Shown here: positions 46,778-59,300 of the stretch, one piece after another
Numbering within the stretch: position 1 is the stretch's first letter
Layout of the letters: every line of letters begins with the position of its first letter
Assembly (NCBI GenBank): GCA_026874595.1
Contig: CM049320.1
Coordinates: 34,070,214-34,134,213, forward strand
Length of the DNA stretch: 64,000 nucleotides
Source: Sipunculus nudus
Taxonomy: Eukaryota > Annelida > Sipuncula > Golfingiida > Sipunculidae
Direction of reading: 5' to 3'
Made by a program: the position numbers and the translations under genes
Notes under the pieces: generated by a model
The model's input: only the letters and a program-made list of their open reading frames with translations
Told to the model about the DNA's origin: nothing
The model's database searches: none

Positions 46778-46934
46778 GACAGTACCTGATATTATGTCTT
46801 TCTATTTTAGGCCAATCCCTGGGGAAAGAAATATTACTGCATTGAAAGCCTTTTGCCTAAACACTTAAACAGGAGACAATAATTTGTAATGTTAAACAAA
46901 CAACCACCAAATATATGTTTTAACCTCAGAGCAT

Positions 46935-47019
<85 letters not shown>

Positions 47020-47174
47020 CAGTACCTGATATTATATCTTTCTATTTTAGGCCAATCCCTGGGGAAAGAAATATTACTGCATTAAAAGCCTTTTGCCTAA
47101 ACACTTAAACAGGAGACAATAATTTGTAATGTTAAACAAACAACCACCAAATATATGTTTTAACCTCAGAGCAT

Positions 47175-47230
<56 letters not shown>
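46778..47230. repeat. 240-bp tandem duplication with (TA)n, two copies
   Basis: Units start gacagtacctgatattat at 46778 and 47018 and are almost identical. Each ends in a long TA run (46938-47017 and about 47178-47230). The array begins within 10 bases of the possible ZCWPW1 exon 1 acceptor. The near-identity suggests a recent event, or possibly an assembly artefact at the TA runs. Confidence 0.92.
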
Positions 47231-47235
<5 letters not shown>

Positions 47236-48984
47236 GCATTTTACCCATTCTCGTGTTGGTCTAGTGCCACAGTGAAATGGCATGCATATTCTATTTATCT
47301 TTAAAACACAGGTCATTATGTACCTACATTGCATTTGTAAGATACTCCCAGATGACCAACTGTATGTCTCTATATTGCTATATATTTCTCAGTTTGAGAC
47401 AATGCAATAAAAATGTGTTTCATTTAATTTACTTGATTTAAAAGCAAGTCCATATATATATAAATATAGATATTAATTAAATGAAATTACTTTAACATAT
47501 TCCATCATTTAAATTTTAAAGACTTGAAGCAATGAAAAGTGTGCAGGAAAAAGATTGGTGTGGATCATAATCATATAAATTTATATATTTTTATAAATCA
47601 AAAGAAGTAAAATACTAAATAGGGAACAATGAATGTATACATGTGTATGAATCAATACACAAAAACCCAAATGATACAAATATCTCTGAAGGAATATAGA
47701 AAAAAAAATATTTAATTAAATTTGATTTTTAAAAGCAGTCATCTAGAGCAACTTCTAAGAAAAAACATTTGTTTAAAATCTTGAAACCAATTTATACTTT
47801 ATATTATTGAGGAATGGTTTTAGTACCTGTTTAATTTACATTAGTATTCATTAATGTGTCTGGTTGGATTGTTGTATTATTTAAATTTACCATAAACTTA
47901 TAACATATATTAAGTTTCATTTTAAAATATATATACTTAAAGTTAAAACTTTACCATTTTTATCATTTGTGTTCATAGCACAATATTGAATAATTTAGTG
48001 TTGTCACTCTCCCATTTAAGATTTGGCCTTTGCAGATTCTTGTACATTATGCGATCTTCAAATTTCAAACATACAAAAAATTAAAAAATAAAATTTTATA
48101 AATCATATTTGCTGTTTATATTCCGGCGGACTCCAAATTCACAGGGCCTGAGAGATTAAAACCACCAGGTATGAACAGCAGAAGCTGCCGGGGTAGGAAG
48201 GTCATGACATAGGGGGTTCAGTGGCAGAAGACTGCCAGGAGGGGGCTTTTAACACCTGCCAGCCACAGATCACACCCATGGCGCTCAGGCTACTTATGAC
48301 AGCGCATGTCAGTGTTGGTTCATTGAATTTGAATGTCGTCTGCTACAGCACAATCCCACTTCCGATGTAAACAGGAGGGGTGGGTTTAAACGAAACCTGG
48401 TTTTATTTTGTTAATACGTCGTCAGTACTCATAACTCGATCATAAAACTTTAAATATACCTCCCTCACCCTTATTTTATACTTCCAGCATCTTCTTTTGA
48501 GTGCCAGGTGAATAGGGGGGTAATTTAGCAAACTTGGACGGTAGTTCGTCTGCTAAAGCCCGCCATGTTAATCCCACAATGCCACGCTCCGCGCATGCGC
48601 TATGCCGGTCACACCGTTCTGGACAGGTTCTGAGCTGAGGCAAAATTTGGTTGCTTACTCGGCGCTGTGAGGTTAACGCTGCTCACATTTATGCCTCGGT
48701 GGTGGATAGATACAGGAGTCATCTTATTTTGCGGGAAAATTGCAGTCTTGGTGCGTACTTGCTCTGCATTACACTTTCAGAAGAGTACAATGCTGGACCA
48801 TGATTATCATATATTATGATAATGAGTTCGTTGTTGACATCCGGTAGGTGGCGCCACTAGGTAAGCACATGTACCGATGTAGCTTTACGTTGTCAGTTCG
48901 TTGACTGTCATTTGAAATGTGACTTAAAGTTGTTATTGTGTGGTTCCTTAACAGATATTTACTTGCATTTATAAACGTAAAAAC
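47231..48984. other. ZCWPW1-MEPCE intergenic interval
   Basis: The first 850 bases are AT-rich and featureless. From about 48120 the sequence becomes G+C-richer, with CpG-containing motifs, and forms the shared upstream region of the two divergent genes. No coding exon is recognised; untranslated ZCWPW1 exons could lie here. Confidence 0.55.
48540..48870. promoter_or_regulatory. Candidate bidirectional promoter (NRF1-, YY1-, CTCF-like motifs)
   Basis: A perfect NRF1-type palindrome, gcgcatgcgc, lies at 48591-48600. A YY1-type ccgccatgtt lies at 48560-48569. A CTCF-like aggtggcgccact lies near 48845, about 140 bases ahead of the MEPCE start codon. NRF1 and YY1 sites are typical of TATA-less housekeeping and divergent promoters. 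No TATA box is evident. Confidence 0.55.
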
Positions 48985-50370
48985 ATGAGTGTAGAAGTCA
49001 AAACTCCTACAAAGACTCAGTTTGAGCACGTGGAGTTTCAATGTGGGGAGAGAACCCCACCAAACCCCCCAACCTCAGACCAGCTCCAGTTGGCCCAAGA
49101 TGGTGACAAGAGAAGTGGCCAGAGGGGAAGTGGCCACAAACCTGGTTTTATGAGACAGAACAGCAACCAAGGACAGCAAAAGTTAGGTGGGTTTATTAAC
49201 AAGAAAAGGCGATCATCAGATAGAATGGGGAGTGTCCTCGGAACACCCCCTGCTAAAAAGAAAGTGGGAAAACATGGAAAACCAGAAAAAATTGTCTTGC
49301 CTTCGAAGTTCCTACTTGGTGGAAATATCAACGATCCATTGAATTTGAATAGCTTGTGTGATGAAGATATTAACAGAGCTCTGAATGTTCGCACACCACA
49401 GTCGTCACCAGTCCCAACACCACAGTTCCGTCAACAAGTGAAAGTAATGATTCCACCAGACATATCAGATCCTCTGAGCCTTAACACCGGAAAAAGTGTT
49501 GAAGCACATTTGAAATCACCCAAGTCCAAAAAGAAGCGAAATAAAAACCGAAAACGCAGATCAACTGGTGATATTAATGATACTAGCACAAGTTCTGTGG
49601 CTGACTTGTCACAGCCACTGCATATCGAGGTGAACACTGCAGTTGAATTCAGCACACCAGAGGTAACAGATCAAAGTTCAGAGGCTAGTGCAAAACTTAA
49701 GAAAATAGTAGACAAAATTGTGTCACCAGTCATTCCACAAACATCACCAAAGCTGCAAAGGCGAAAGCGTGCATATAGTGAAAGCGAAGGGTCAAAACAT
49801 GATCCTATTTCAACAGTTATCAGACCTTTTATGAAAAGTGACGATAATACTGTTGGTACAGATACAGACTTAACCATAAAGCCATCTCCACAGGAGACTA
49901 AACCCAAGTTTCGTCGACAAGGCAGCAACCAGAAACAACATGCACAACCTGGCAGTTCTGAGGAGCAGCAGAAATCAAAGTCAAAACTCAAGAACGAACT
50001 ATATGTATATGGGAACTACACACGTTACTATGGTTACCGTAATCCAGAAAGTGAGGAGGATCATCGAATAAAGTGTTTCAGGTCAGAATGGTTTGTAGGC
50101 AAAGATGTACTGGACATCGGTTGCAACACAGGACATTTAACACTTTTGGTTGCACGTGATTATAGCCCCAAGAAAATTGTTGGGCTTGACATTGACGGAA
50201 AGTTAATTTCAATTGCCAGGAAAAATGTTAGACATTACATTTCAACAGAAAACCCAGTTGCTGGAAAGTACCCAGTATCAATGGCGTTATGTTATGGCCC
50301 AGTGGCGACACCTGCTGTTCAAGGTTGCGAAGAACTTCCTGCCTTCCCTAACAATGTAGCCTTTGTACAG
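48985..50370 (+). CDS. MEPCE: MEPCE exon 1: disordered N-terminus and SAM-binding half of the methyltransferase
   Basis: 462 codons ending GTACAG before gtaaga. The start ATG follows aaaaac and is the first in frame. Basic/serine-rich up to about residue 335, then the conserved catalytic entry and SAM motif I. Everything up to the NNVAFV-Q strand is in this exon, as in the large first exon of vertebrate MEPCE. Confidence 0.97.
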
Positions 50371-53300
50371 GTAAGATTAAAAATGTCATCCACATATCTG
50401 TAGCTCAACTGTGTATGCACAGTGTACACAATTGCATTCTACCAGTAAGCTACAATCTCTATTATCAGCTGCTGGAACAACTAAAGTAATATTTGATATT
50501 TATCAACCCCATTGTCATTCATGAATGCTAGGTGGTAAGTTCGTATTAAGTATCAACCAATCTGGAATTGAAAACTTATTTTGGAATCCCTTAAATAAAA
50601 TTTTGAAATACTTTTTCGGTATCATATAAAGTGCTTAAAATTAAGATCTTCAAAATTTTGTTTTCAGTTTCAAGGGAGATATTGTATAATAATTTATTTC
50701 ATTACTTCTGGCCAGCAAAAGTGGTAGATTGTCTTATTTTTTCCTGGCCTTGCAGCAAATACACTCCTCGCGTAGCGGTTATACACTACAGTCGTCCCAG
50801 GCATCATTTTGTGTAACCACTGCTTTCTGTGGCTAGGTTCTCTGGCTAGGACAGTCAAGGGGTAAAAAGCTTGGCTCTCTCCGCTGGAGACTTGGGGGGT
50901 TTGATTCCTGGTGTGGCCATGAGAGTGGGTTGTAGTTGCCCGTCCAAGGCTGGTGGTTTTTTTCGGGTTCTCTGGTTTCTTCCACCTCTACAGACTACCG
51001 AACACCATAATCAGAGCCATGGAGAGTGCCTTGATTAGTTATAATAACTATATGTACAATCCATGTTAAATAAATAAATTTATATATTATATAGGAACAT
51101 CAGAGTGCGCACAGAACACAAAATTGTAATCAGACCCAGATATTGCATTGTGCATCCAACCCAAAATTCAAACATGTGACACCCACTTTCGTTGGTCTGA
51201 TTACATCTGTTCTCGTATAGGGCCAAGAATCAGACCAATCAGAGCTGGTGACCCGGTGTAATCAAAATAACAATCTGTGTATATTTTACAGTTTAAAGGA
51301 TAAATTTCATCCTAGTTCTACAGAATGTACAGGGAAACCTGTCTGAAAGACTACCTGTACAATAAGACCACCAGTGTGAGACCATCCTTGAGTGAACCAA
51401 AAGGCACCATTTACATTTGTGATATAACCAACCTGTCAAATAAGAACATTATTACACAGGATTCATTGTATATATACATTTAACCCATCTTACAGTTTAA
51501 AGGATAAATTTCATCCTAGTTCTACAGAATGTACAGGGAAACCTGTCTGAAAGACTACCTGTACAATAAGACCACCAGTGTTAGACCATCCTTGAGTGAA
51601 CCAAAAGGCACCATTTACATTTGTGATATAACCAACCTGTCAAAATAAGAACATTATTACACAGGATTCATTGTATATATACATTTAACCCATCAAAAGT
51701 GTCGTAGACTCTATGCAAATTACATATACTGGCTTATTTTCAGAATGTGAAAATATTTGAACTGTAGAACATAACTTACTGGTTCTGGCTTCAGTTTGGG
51801 TGTTCACTATAAAGCTAAGATATCCTGAACTACAGGCATGTGGTGCCACAGCAGTGAATGTGATCAAGTGTTTATAAACATGGAAGGTCACAAGATCTCA
51901 TGTGGTTGTCTCCCAATGATATATTGTATTACGTAAATATGTTTTTACACACTACTACTTTATGAAAAGCACAGCTTCTCATTCCATACATTAACACAGC
52001 TCTTAATTACAGTAGGATACTTATGAGTTATGACGTGGGGGGGCCTCGACTATTATAAACACACCAATTTCATCATATGATTGAGTACAATTTTGAGTAT
52101 GAAAATTCAGTTTATATTAGCCAGTTTAAATGGGACATGGTTAGCTGATACTTATTAGTATGATTGATGACTGATTAAAAAAGTAAATATTTAGGTTATT
52201 GATCTTTTAAGATAATTAAGATATAAATAAATATTGCTCATTCAAGTCCAAGTCATCTGGAACTCGCGGAAAATCTCTTTGAAAAAGAAATGTCTTATGA
52301 AACTTTGTTGAGATTATTTTCATATTAGTTCACACATGCATTTTATGTTGAGCACAGCTTCTCATTTCATACAATAACAAGTCCAGCAGAAGGAAAGCAT
52401 TGTCACATACAATAAAGACATTTATATACATGTGCAAATTACTTGCTGAATAATACAAAGTTCAGGCTGACATTTTTTAGAGTTACAGTGCAATTTTTAG
52501 CTCAGCTGACTATAAGTCATCTGAGCTATAGTCGTGGTCCATTGTCCGTCGTCTGTCCGTCTGTCCGTAGATGTGGCACGTTTTGAAACCGTAAGACCTA
52601 GGAATCCAAAATTCGGCATAATGTTAGATGTCCCCAAGATCTCCTACCAAGCCGAAAACTGGGTCTTTGCGACTTTGTTCCTTTGAGAAATTAAGGAAAA
52701 ACCTAAATTTTTTATTAAAAACCTATTTTTACACTTCAGGACTGCCTAATATCAAAACCACTCATCTGTTTGTCCTCATATTTACCATAATTATTCCTCT
52801 ATATAGTTCCTATGTACATGCCAGAAATTATGTCTGTATTGTATAAATTTAAAAAGTTATGGGCCCAAACATAATGCATTGTGTAAAAAATCAGGAAAGA
52901 TATTCGATCACTTAACACAAAATATGTTAAATTGTTTACCCAAATTGGATCAATATCTTTTAAATTTTTCAAAATATTAACAAAAATAAAAAATTGGTAC
53001 CTTAAATTTTGCCCAACTTTGACCATGGCACGTTTTTTTCCTGTAAGTACTGTGGGTTTAATTTTCACAACATGTTTTTTTTAGCATTTTGTCTGTGAAC
53101 ACGAAAAATTTGAAACCAGTTGATCAAAAACTGTAGATTTTATTCAAGTTTTCAAGCACCATGTAACATATTGTTTACATCAAGCTAGTGTCATGCAGTT
53201 TGCAAGTGCTCAGCTCCCAAGCTTCAGCTCTCAGTTCCTAAAATTTGGCATACATTTAGATGTCTCAAAAATCCCCTACCATGCCAAGAATTTGGTCACT

Positions 53301-56300
53301 AGGACTTAATACCTTCGAGATATTAATGAAAAACTTCATTTTTCCATTAAAAACCCATTGTTACACTTCAAGACTGCCTAATATCAAAACCACTGATCTG
53401 ACTTTAATCATATATAATATACATATTTTACTATACATTCTCTATGCACATGCTAGAAACGATGTCAGTATCGGTTATTGTTTTAAGTTATGGGCCCAAA
53501 CATAATGCACTTTGTAAAAAATCACGAAATATATTTACTCCCTTAACAAGAACATTGCTGAAGCTAGAGATTTTTTTTCAGGGATGTAACATTATTTAAT
53601 CAAGATTTAATTGAATACCCAAAATTGGTTCTAAATTTTTCAAATTTTATAAGTTATTAGTATAAATATAAAATTAGTACCTTAAATTTTGCCCAACTTT
53701 GACCATGGCATGTTTGTTTCCTGTGAGCACTATTGATATAATTTTCATATCATGCACACATAAAGATTTCAGCTTTTTAGTTTAAAAAGCTGAAAGAAAT
53801 TGGCCAAAAATTGTAGCTTTTATTAATGTTTTTATGAGACCATGTCAGACCTTGGCTCTCTGTAGCACCTCTTGAGTCACCTGTATGTTGACCTTGTTGA
53901 ACTTTCAGCAAATTATGCATGCTTGAGGCGAGGCATAAACTGGGGCTTCCAGGCAGCTTATTATATAATGGCCAGCCACAGTTGATCCAGGTGTCCAACC
54001 CAACTCATCTAGTAGTTTAAACCAACAACATAACAATAAACAATAAATTAATAAATTTTTATTGGTTTTTAATAACAAATTAAAGAATAATAGAAAAGGA
54101 ATTTGTTAGTTGATAATAACAGGAAATTAACTTGCAGTTACCGATGTCCGATGATATAAGAATCTTGTGGATAGAATGTCATGTATTCCAAATAACACCA
54201 TGCAGTCACCTATGGTATTTTTTTAGTTCAATTTTAATGATAAAAAAGTAAATCATATTATTCATTACTAAAAATACTAATCATTAGGGATCATATGAAG
54301 GAATTAATGATAGACAAAGATGCAGTTGATAATATTAATCTAGATTCCTACTGTGTCTAGTGTGTACATTGATTTGAAATTAGTCCAAAATGAATAAATT
54401 ACATTTTTTTTTTTAATATAAATAAAAGGCATAAAACCAGGTACTTATGATCATTATTTAAATGTGTGAATTTTGTATATTCTGGATTCTCAACATCATT
54501 GTTTGGTGAAAACTGAATAAATACCAGACATGGTGCGAATACTTTGCAATTGTATTTAAACACGAATATGAATATGTACTCCATTATAAAATTTCTTTCA
54601 TAAGAATGGGAATTCAGGTAAAAATGAAAGTACATGAAGACCAGTGCAAATACTTTCAAAATGTATTAATGAATGCATTCATGAATATATTCTTTAATAT
54701 TATTTTAATAATCATTTCAGTTATATTTAATTTGAAAAAATCATACTATTCTCTTATTATTTTTAATAAAAATTATATTTGGGACAATATTTGTAATTTT
54801 TTAATAAATAGTTAAACTCATATTATATGTTCTGCTTATAAGTTATATGGCCAAGTCAAAATCTGTGTGACAATCGCACTCCATTTGTTAATAAAATAAA
54901 TGAAATTAATCCTCTTTCCTGTCTCCAAAGGTCAAAGGTACTATCAAAATCATACATAAGCTAAACAGTTATAATCACTAATAATTACTAATATGACCAG
55001 AGAACTTGTAAGGTTGACTTAAATAATTAAATGGCAACAATATATATGCATTGATCAAGCAATAACAGAGGAAAAATTTTGTTGCCATGTAACTCCTTTT
55101 ACCATAAAGTCTGTTAATGAAATTGTACCAAAGATAAATTTGAAATTAATCCATGGTTATTTTTATTGGGACAGTCCTACACACACAAATTTTTGTGTGT
55201 TCTGGGGAATTGTTTTGGAGCCCAAATATAAAGTGAGGGAGCAAATTTTTATAAGCGGGCCTGGGGGGGGGGGGGGTTAATTGTCTGGTTAAGATGAAAT
55301 AAATGAAAGTTTGCTGGAGGGACTCACAGTGTTGTGACCTTTGTTTAAATGGTCTATATATATGGGTTTAGTAATCAGCACTGAGCTCAATGACCTCTGT
55401 CAGATCAGTTTTGAGAGAATGTGAAAAGTTGGGCCTACTCCTGCCTAACATCATTATAAATCCTTCATATTGCTTACTTATTTAACCTTTTTGAAAAGGT
55501 GTTAATATTTAAAATGATGTTTTTTGGCATTTCTCTCCATTTAAAGTACAAAACTGATTATTAATTTTCCCTCGTGTCCTTAAATGTAATGAATTTTAAT
55601 AGTGAATGTTACTATTTTAGCAAGCATCCATATATATGGATTTATGCATTACATGATGCATCATTATAATTATTCCATGTCAGGAAAATGTCAGAATTTT
55701 CCAGGTTTGAATTATGCAAATACTACCCAGTCAGCAGTAGTGAATGAATTTTTTATATACTGTCCAGGAACTCCTCATCATGAAGCGGAGTTCATGCCTT
55801 ACACTTTGGTTATGTGGGAATTGTTTTCTGCCTTGTTCTGTGACGACCATTCTATGTATTGATTTCCAAGCCTTTCATCAGCTTTATCTTTAAAACTTGG
55901 TACGGGTTGTTATGTCCTGAAACCACCAGTAATCCCAACCAGCATAAGATACAGTTTGTATCTTTTGTCCAGTGAATTATTTATAGTACTCCACATGTAT
56001 GCTGAATTAGCAGTGTTAAAAAAATATATTGTTTCCTTTATATATCATCTTTGAAATAGAAGATGTCACTAATGTAAGTGGCTTATTGTTATATTAAGGA
56101 AGTTGGTCTGTATACCGGAAATATAAAAGATGAGTTAGAGGGCATCAGTACTGTGAAATTTATAGGATATTATATATACAAGTCAGAGACAAAGTGAGTG
56201 GCTCATTCAGCCGTAGTATTAGTAACTGTAACTATTAGTATTTAACCCAAATGTGATATTGACAGGGCTTCAACAGAGAGCTGTCCAACTTTACATATTT

Positions 56301-59300
56301 AAAAAAGTGTCCCAGGCATACTAAATTTATTCCTTTCAGTCATGTTTTGTTTTTTGTCCTATTAATTGCCATTGATCATTGAAATGAGAGAAAATTACGT
56401 TTAAAAAATCATAATTTTCGACATATGTATGTAACAGCACAATTTCATTAGAAACTAGAGTATGGGCACTCAGAGAGCACAGACCTCTGCCAAAGCAGCT
56501 CATTACTTCCATACAGCATTGTGAGAAATGCAGCAATTTTCTTAAAAAATATTCCTGATCTGGGTCACCTCCAAAATTTAATCAATTGTTCCTTGTATCA
56601 TTCCCGAGCTATCATGAAAATTTCATCAAAATCTGTCTATGAATTTTTCAGTACTGTTACCAACAGACAAGCAAACAAACCAATGCTGGCAAAAACATAA
56701 CCCCCATCCCTTTGCTGAGGTAACTAGAAATCTACATCTTAGGGAATGCAATAGAGGTCACAGACAATCAGGGACAGCTGATCTATATAGTAAACAAAAA
56801 TTATGACACCAGGTTTAATGGGAAGGCTGTGCCCCATGGACAGGCACCTGCATGGTTCACCAACGAGTGAGCTTTTGGGTGTTCTCTGTATTCAGAGCAA
56901 TTCAGATGATTACACATTCAGGACCCAAAGATGACTTTATCACCAAGCATTTGCTTCCTACCAGGATATTAAATTAATGAGAAGTATGTGCTTCTGCCCT
57001 CTCATGTAGTCACAGTAGTCCAAAACTGAAATTGAAGCCTGTTGATGAAAATAGTTTAGAATAAAATCACTATTTAAATAAATTGTAGGCAGTTAACTCC
57101 ACCTAAAAAAATGGTGTGTGCAGGATCATTTGTACGATGGCGGAAATAACAGTTACCTCAACGGACCTTGCATTAATGATTGGTCGATGGTCAATTATAA
57201 TTGATGATCGGTGAGTTGGTGCAAAACAATCAGATCATCAGTGTTCCTGTGCCACAATCCAAAATATTGGAAATAACACATTTTGTGATGAGGAAATGTA
57301 TGCTTTCTTTTAATTCATGCGAACAAACTCTAGAAAAATTCCTGTTTACTTCATGCCCAAGGTGACTACACAGTACACACACATGTAGGCTATAGATTTA
57401 TTTCAAATATTACCAAAAAATCTAGGCCCTGTATATTATCAGTTGAGATGATTAACAGGTCTGTATATAATACTTTAGAAAATTTCATACTCCTAAGTGA
57501 TATTTTAATTCCTATTTTATAATTTTAATTTTAATTCCACTTAATACTTTATGATGGTGCATGATATTTTGTACAACTGATTAGATAACCAGCACTACCT
57601 TTACATGGATTTGTAAATTAATATGTTGTTTAATTACAGGGAAATTATGTGCTTGAGAATGATCAGCTGCTGGATCTACAAGCTGAAGAGTACGATACCA
57701 TTCTCGCCCTAAGCCTGACTAAATGGATACACCTAAATTTCGGAGATGACGGGCTGAAGCGAATGTTCCGTCGCATGTACAGGCAATTGAGGCCAGGAGG
57801 AAGACTGATCCTGGAACCCCAAGCATGGACGTCATACAAGAAGAAAAAACGACTCACGGTATTAAATTTTTTTCTATTAAAATCATTCAAATTATATTTA
57901 ATTAAATTATATATATAAGGCCCTTCGAATCGATTCAAATATCGAATCTTCACCTTCGATTCAATTGTCAGTTCAATTCTTACTTAAGAAGTAAATTTCA
58001 GACTTTTTAAAAAAGGAAGCAATTTTACCAAAATGTATGTAAGTAATTTATTTCAGCAAATATAAGAAAAATATACTTTTATGTGAGTGGAGTGGTCCAC
58101 CAGCAAACGTGCAAAGTAGATTAAGGGCACTTGCATAGTGCTCGCAAACTGCTCCATCAAATTTGAGCTCATATAGTCCTATTGGATGGTTCATGCAAAA
58201 AAAAAATAATTGAAATGAATTGATTCAGAGGTTAATAATTGATTTCAAATTTAATATATGGCTTGCAATTCAATGTATCGATTCATCAATGCATTGTTAC
58301 AGTCCGTCCCAGAACCCTTGTCCGTATGTTTTTTTGCATTTACTGTTTTACGCAGATTATTTATAAATAAATTTTGTCCTTACATATGCATATTTGCAGA
58401 TGTTCCGCCAATTTGAGTAAAGTAAAAAGATATTCAGTTAAAAGTATTTACTTTGCAACCCTGTGTTTTGCATTGTTTCCGTTGGTGGCCCAAGGATGGC
58501 ATCTCTTGGGTAAAGCTGTACAGTACATTCTTAATGAAGAACTTTCCATGTCTTTGGTAGCAAGAGTTGTTAATAAGATCATAGTGACATCACCAACCGG
58601 TGATGAACATGTCACAAACATCAATGACCGTTCTGTTGTATTTTGGAATATTTGTCCCATTGAAATTCAGTTCAGGGTTAGATATTATTTTTCACTAAGG
58701 CTGTCGATGAAATTGCTCCTGCTACCACTGGGCCAGAAATGTTTGTAATACATCATATGTAGGAAATTATCTTGGAAAAACATGTAGACACAGATACTGA
58801 GACAGACTATACACCGCTAATATTTATGAACAATTATTAAAAAAAGTCCTTTTAATTTTGTTTAATCTCCTCATGTAACCAGACGTACATACAATCGCCA
58901 AGCAGTTAATTTTGTTCCCACAGGAAATTATTATTTAAGAGCATTCTCAATAGAGTTTTTGATTCTGAAACCTTTAGAAACACTTGAGATCATTCTTTAA
59001 GACACTCTTTAACTTTAAACTCACCCTTCCACCAGGGATCATTTCTGCTCAAAAGGAACCTCTTCCAGTTGGGATTTGTGAGGATGGCCAAGACTACTTG
59101 TCTCAGCTGTCAAACATTAAATCAAAATTGGTTACCTTTCAAGGAAATGCCTACTGTTTACATTTCACATGCATGTGCATGCTTGCAAAAAATTACCCAC
59201 TGTTATTTTTATATGTATTCTGTGAAGTGCTTACCACAAAATCACCCATGTGTATGTTATTGTATCACCAGACAAAGTCTGGGGATACTATGTTTTCATA

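Larger units (their letters stand above)
50371..57639 (+). other. MEPCE intron 1 (about 7.3 kb), repeat-rich
   Basis: Phase-0 intron with gtaaga donor and taattacag acceptor. It holds a SINE, a 204-bp tandem duplication and the 2.5-kb dispersed element. The remaining parts (for example 55000-57600) are AT-rich with no recognised gene; the 86-codon frame at 55602-55862 has no known motif. Confidence 0.85.

Noticed and set aside
49038-49991. Three - strand frames opposite MEPCE exon 1
   Set aside because: They are shadows of the well-supported MEPCE coding sequence.
50835-51085. Genuine tRNA gene
   Set aside because: Only the B-box is good; the A-box and cloverleaf are poor, and a SINE core and AT-rich tail follow.
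58374-58748. 124-codon frame in MEPCE intron 2
   Set aside because: No recognisable family, in an intron of a gene on the same strand, and no flanking coding exons that fit.
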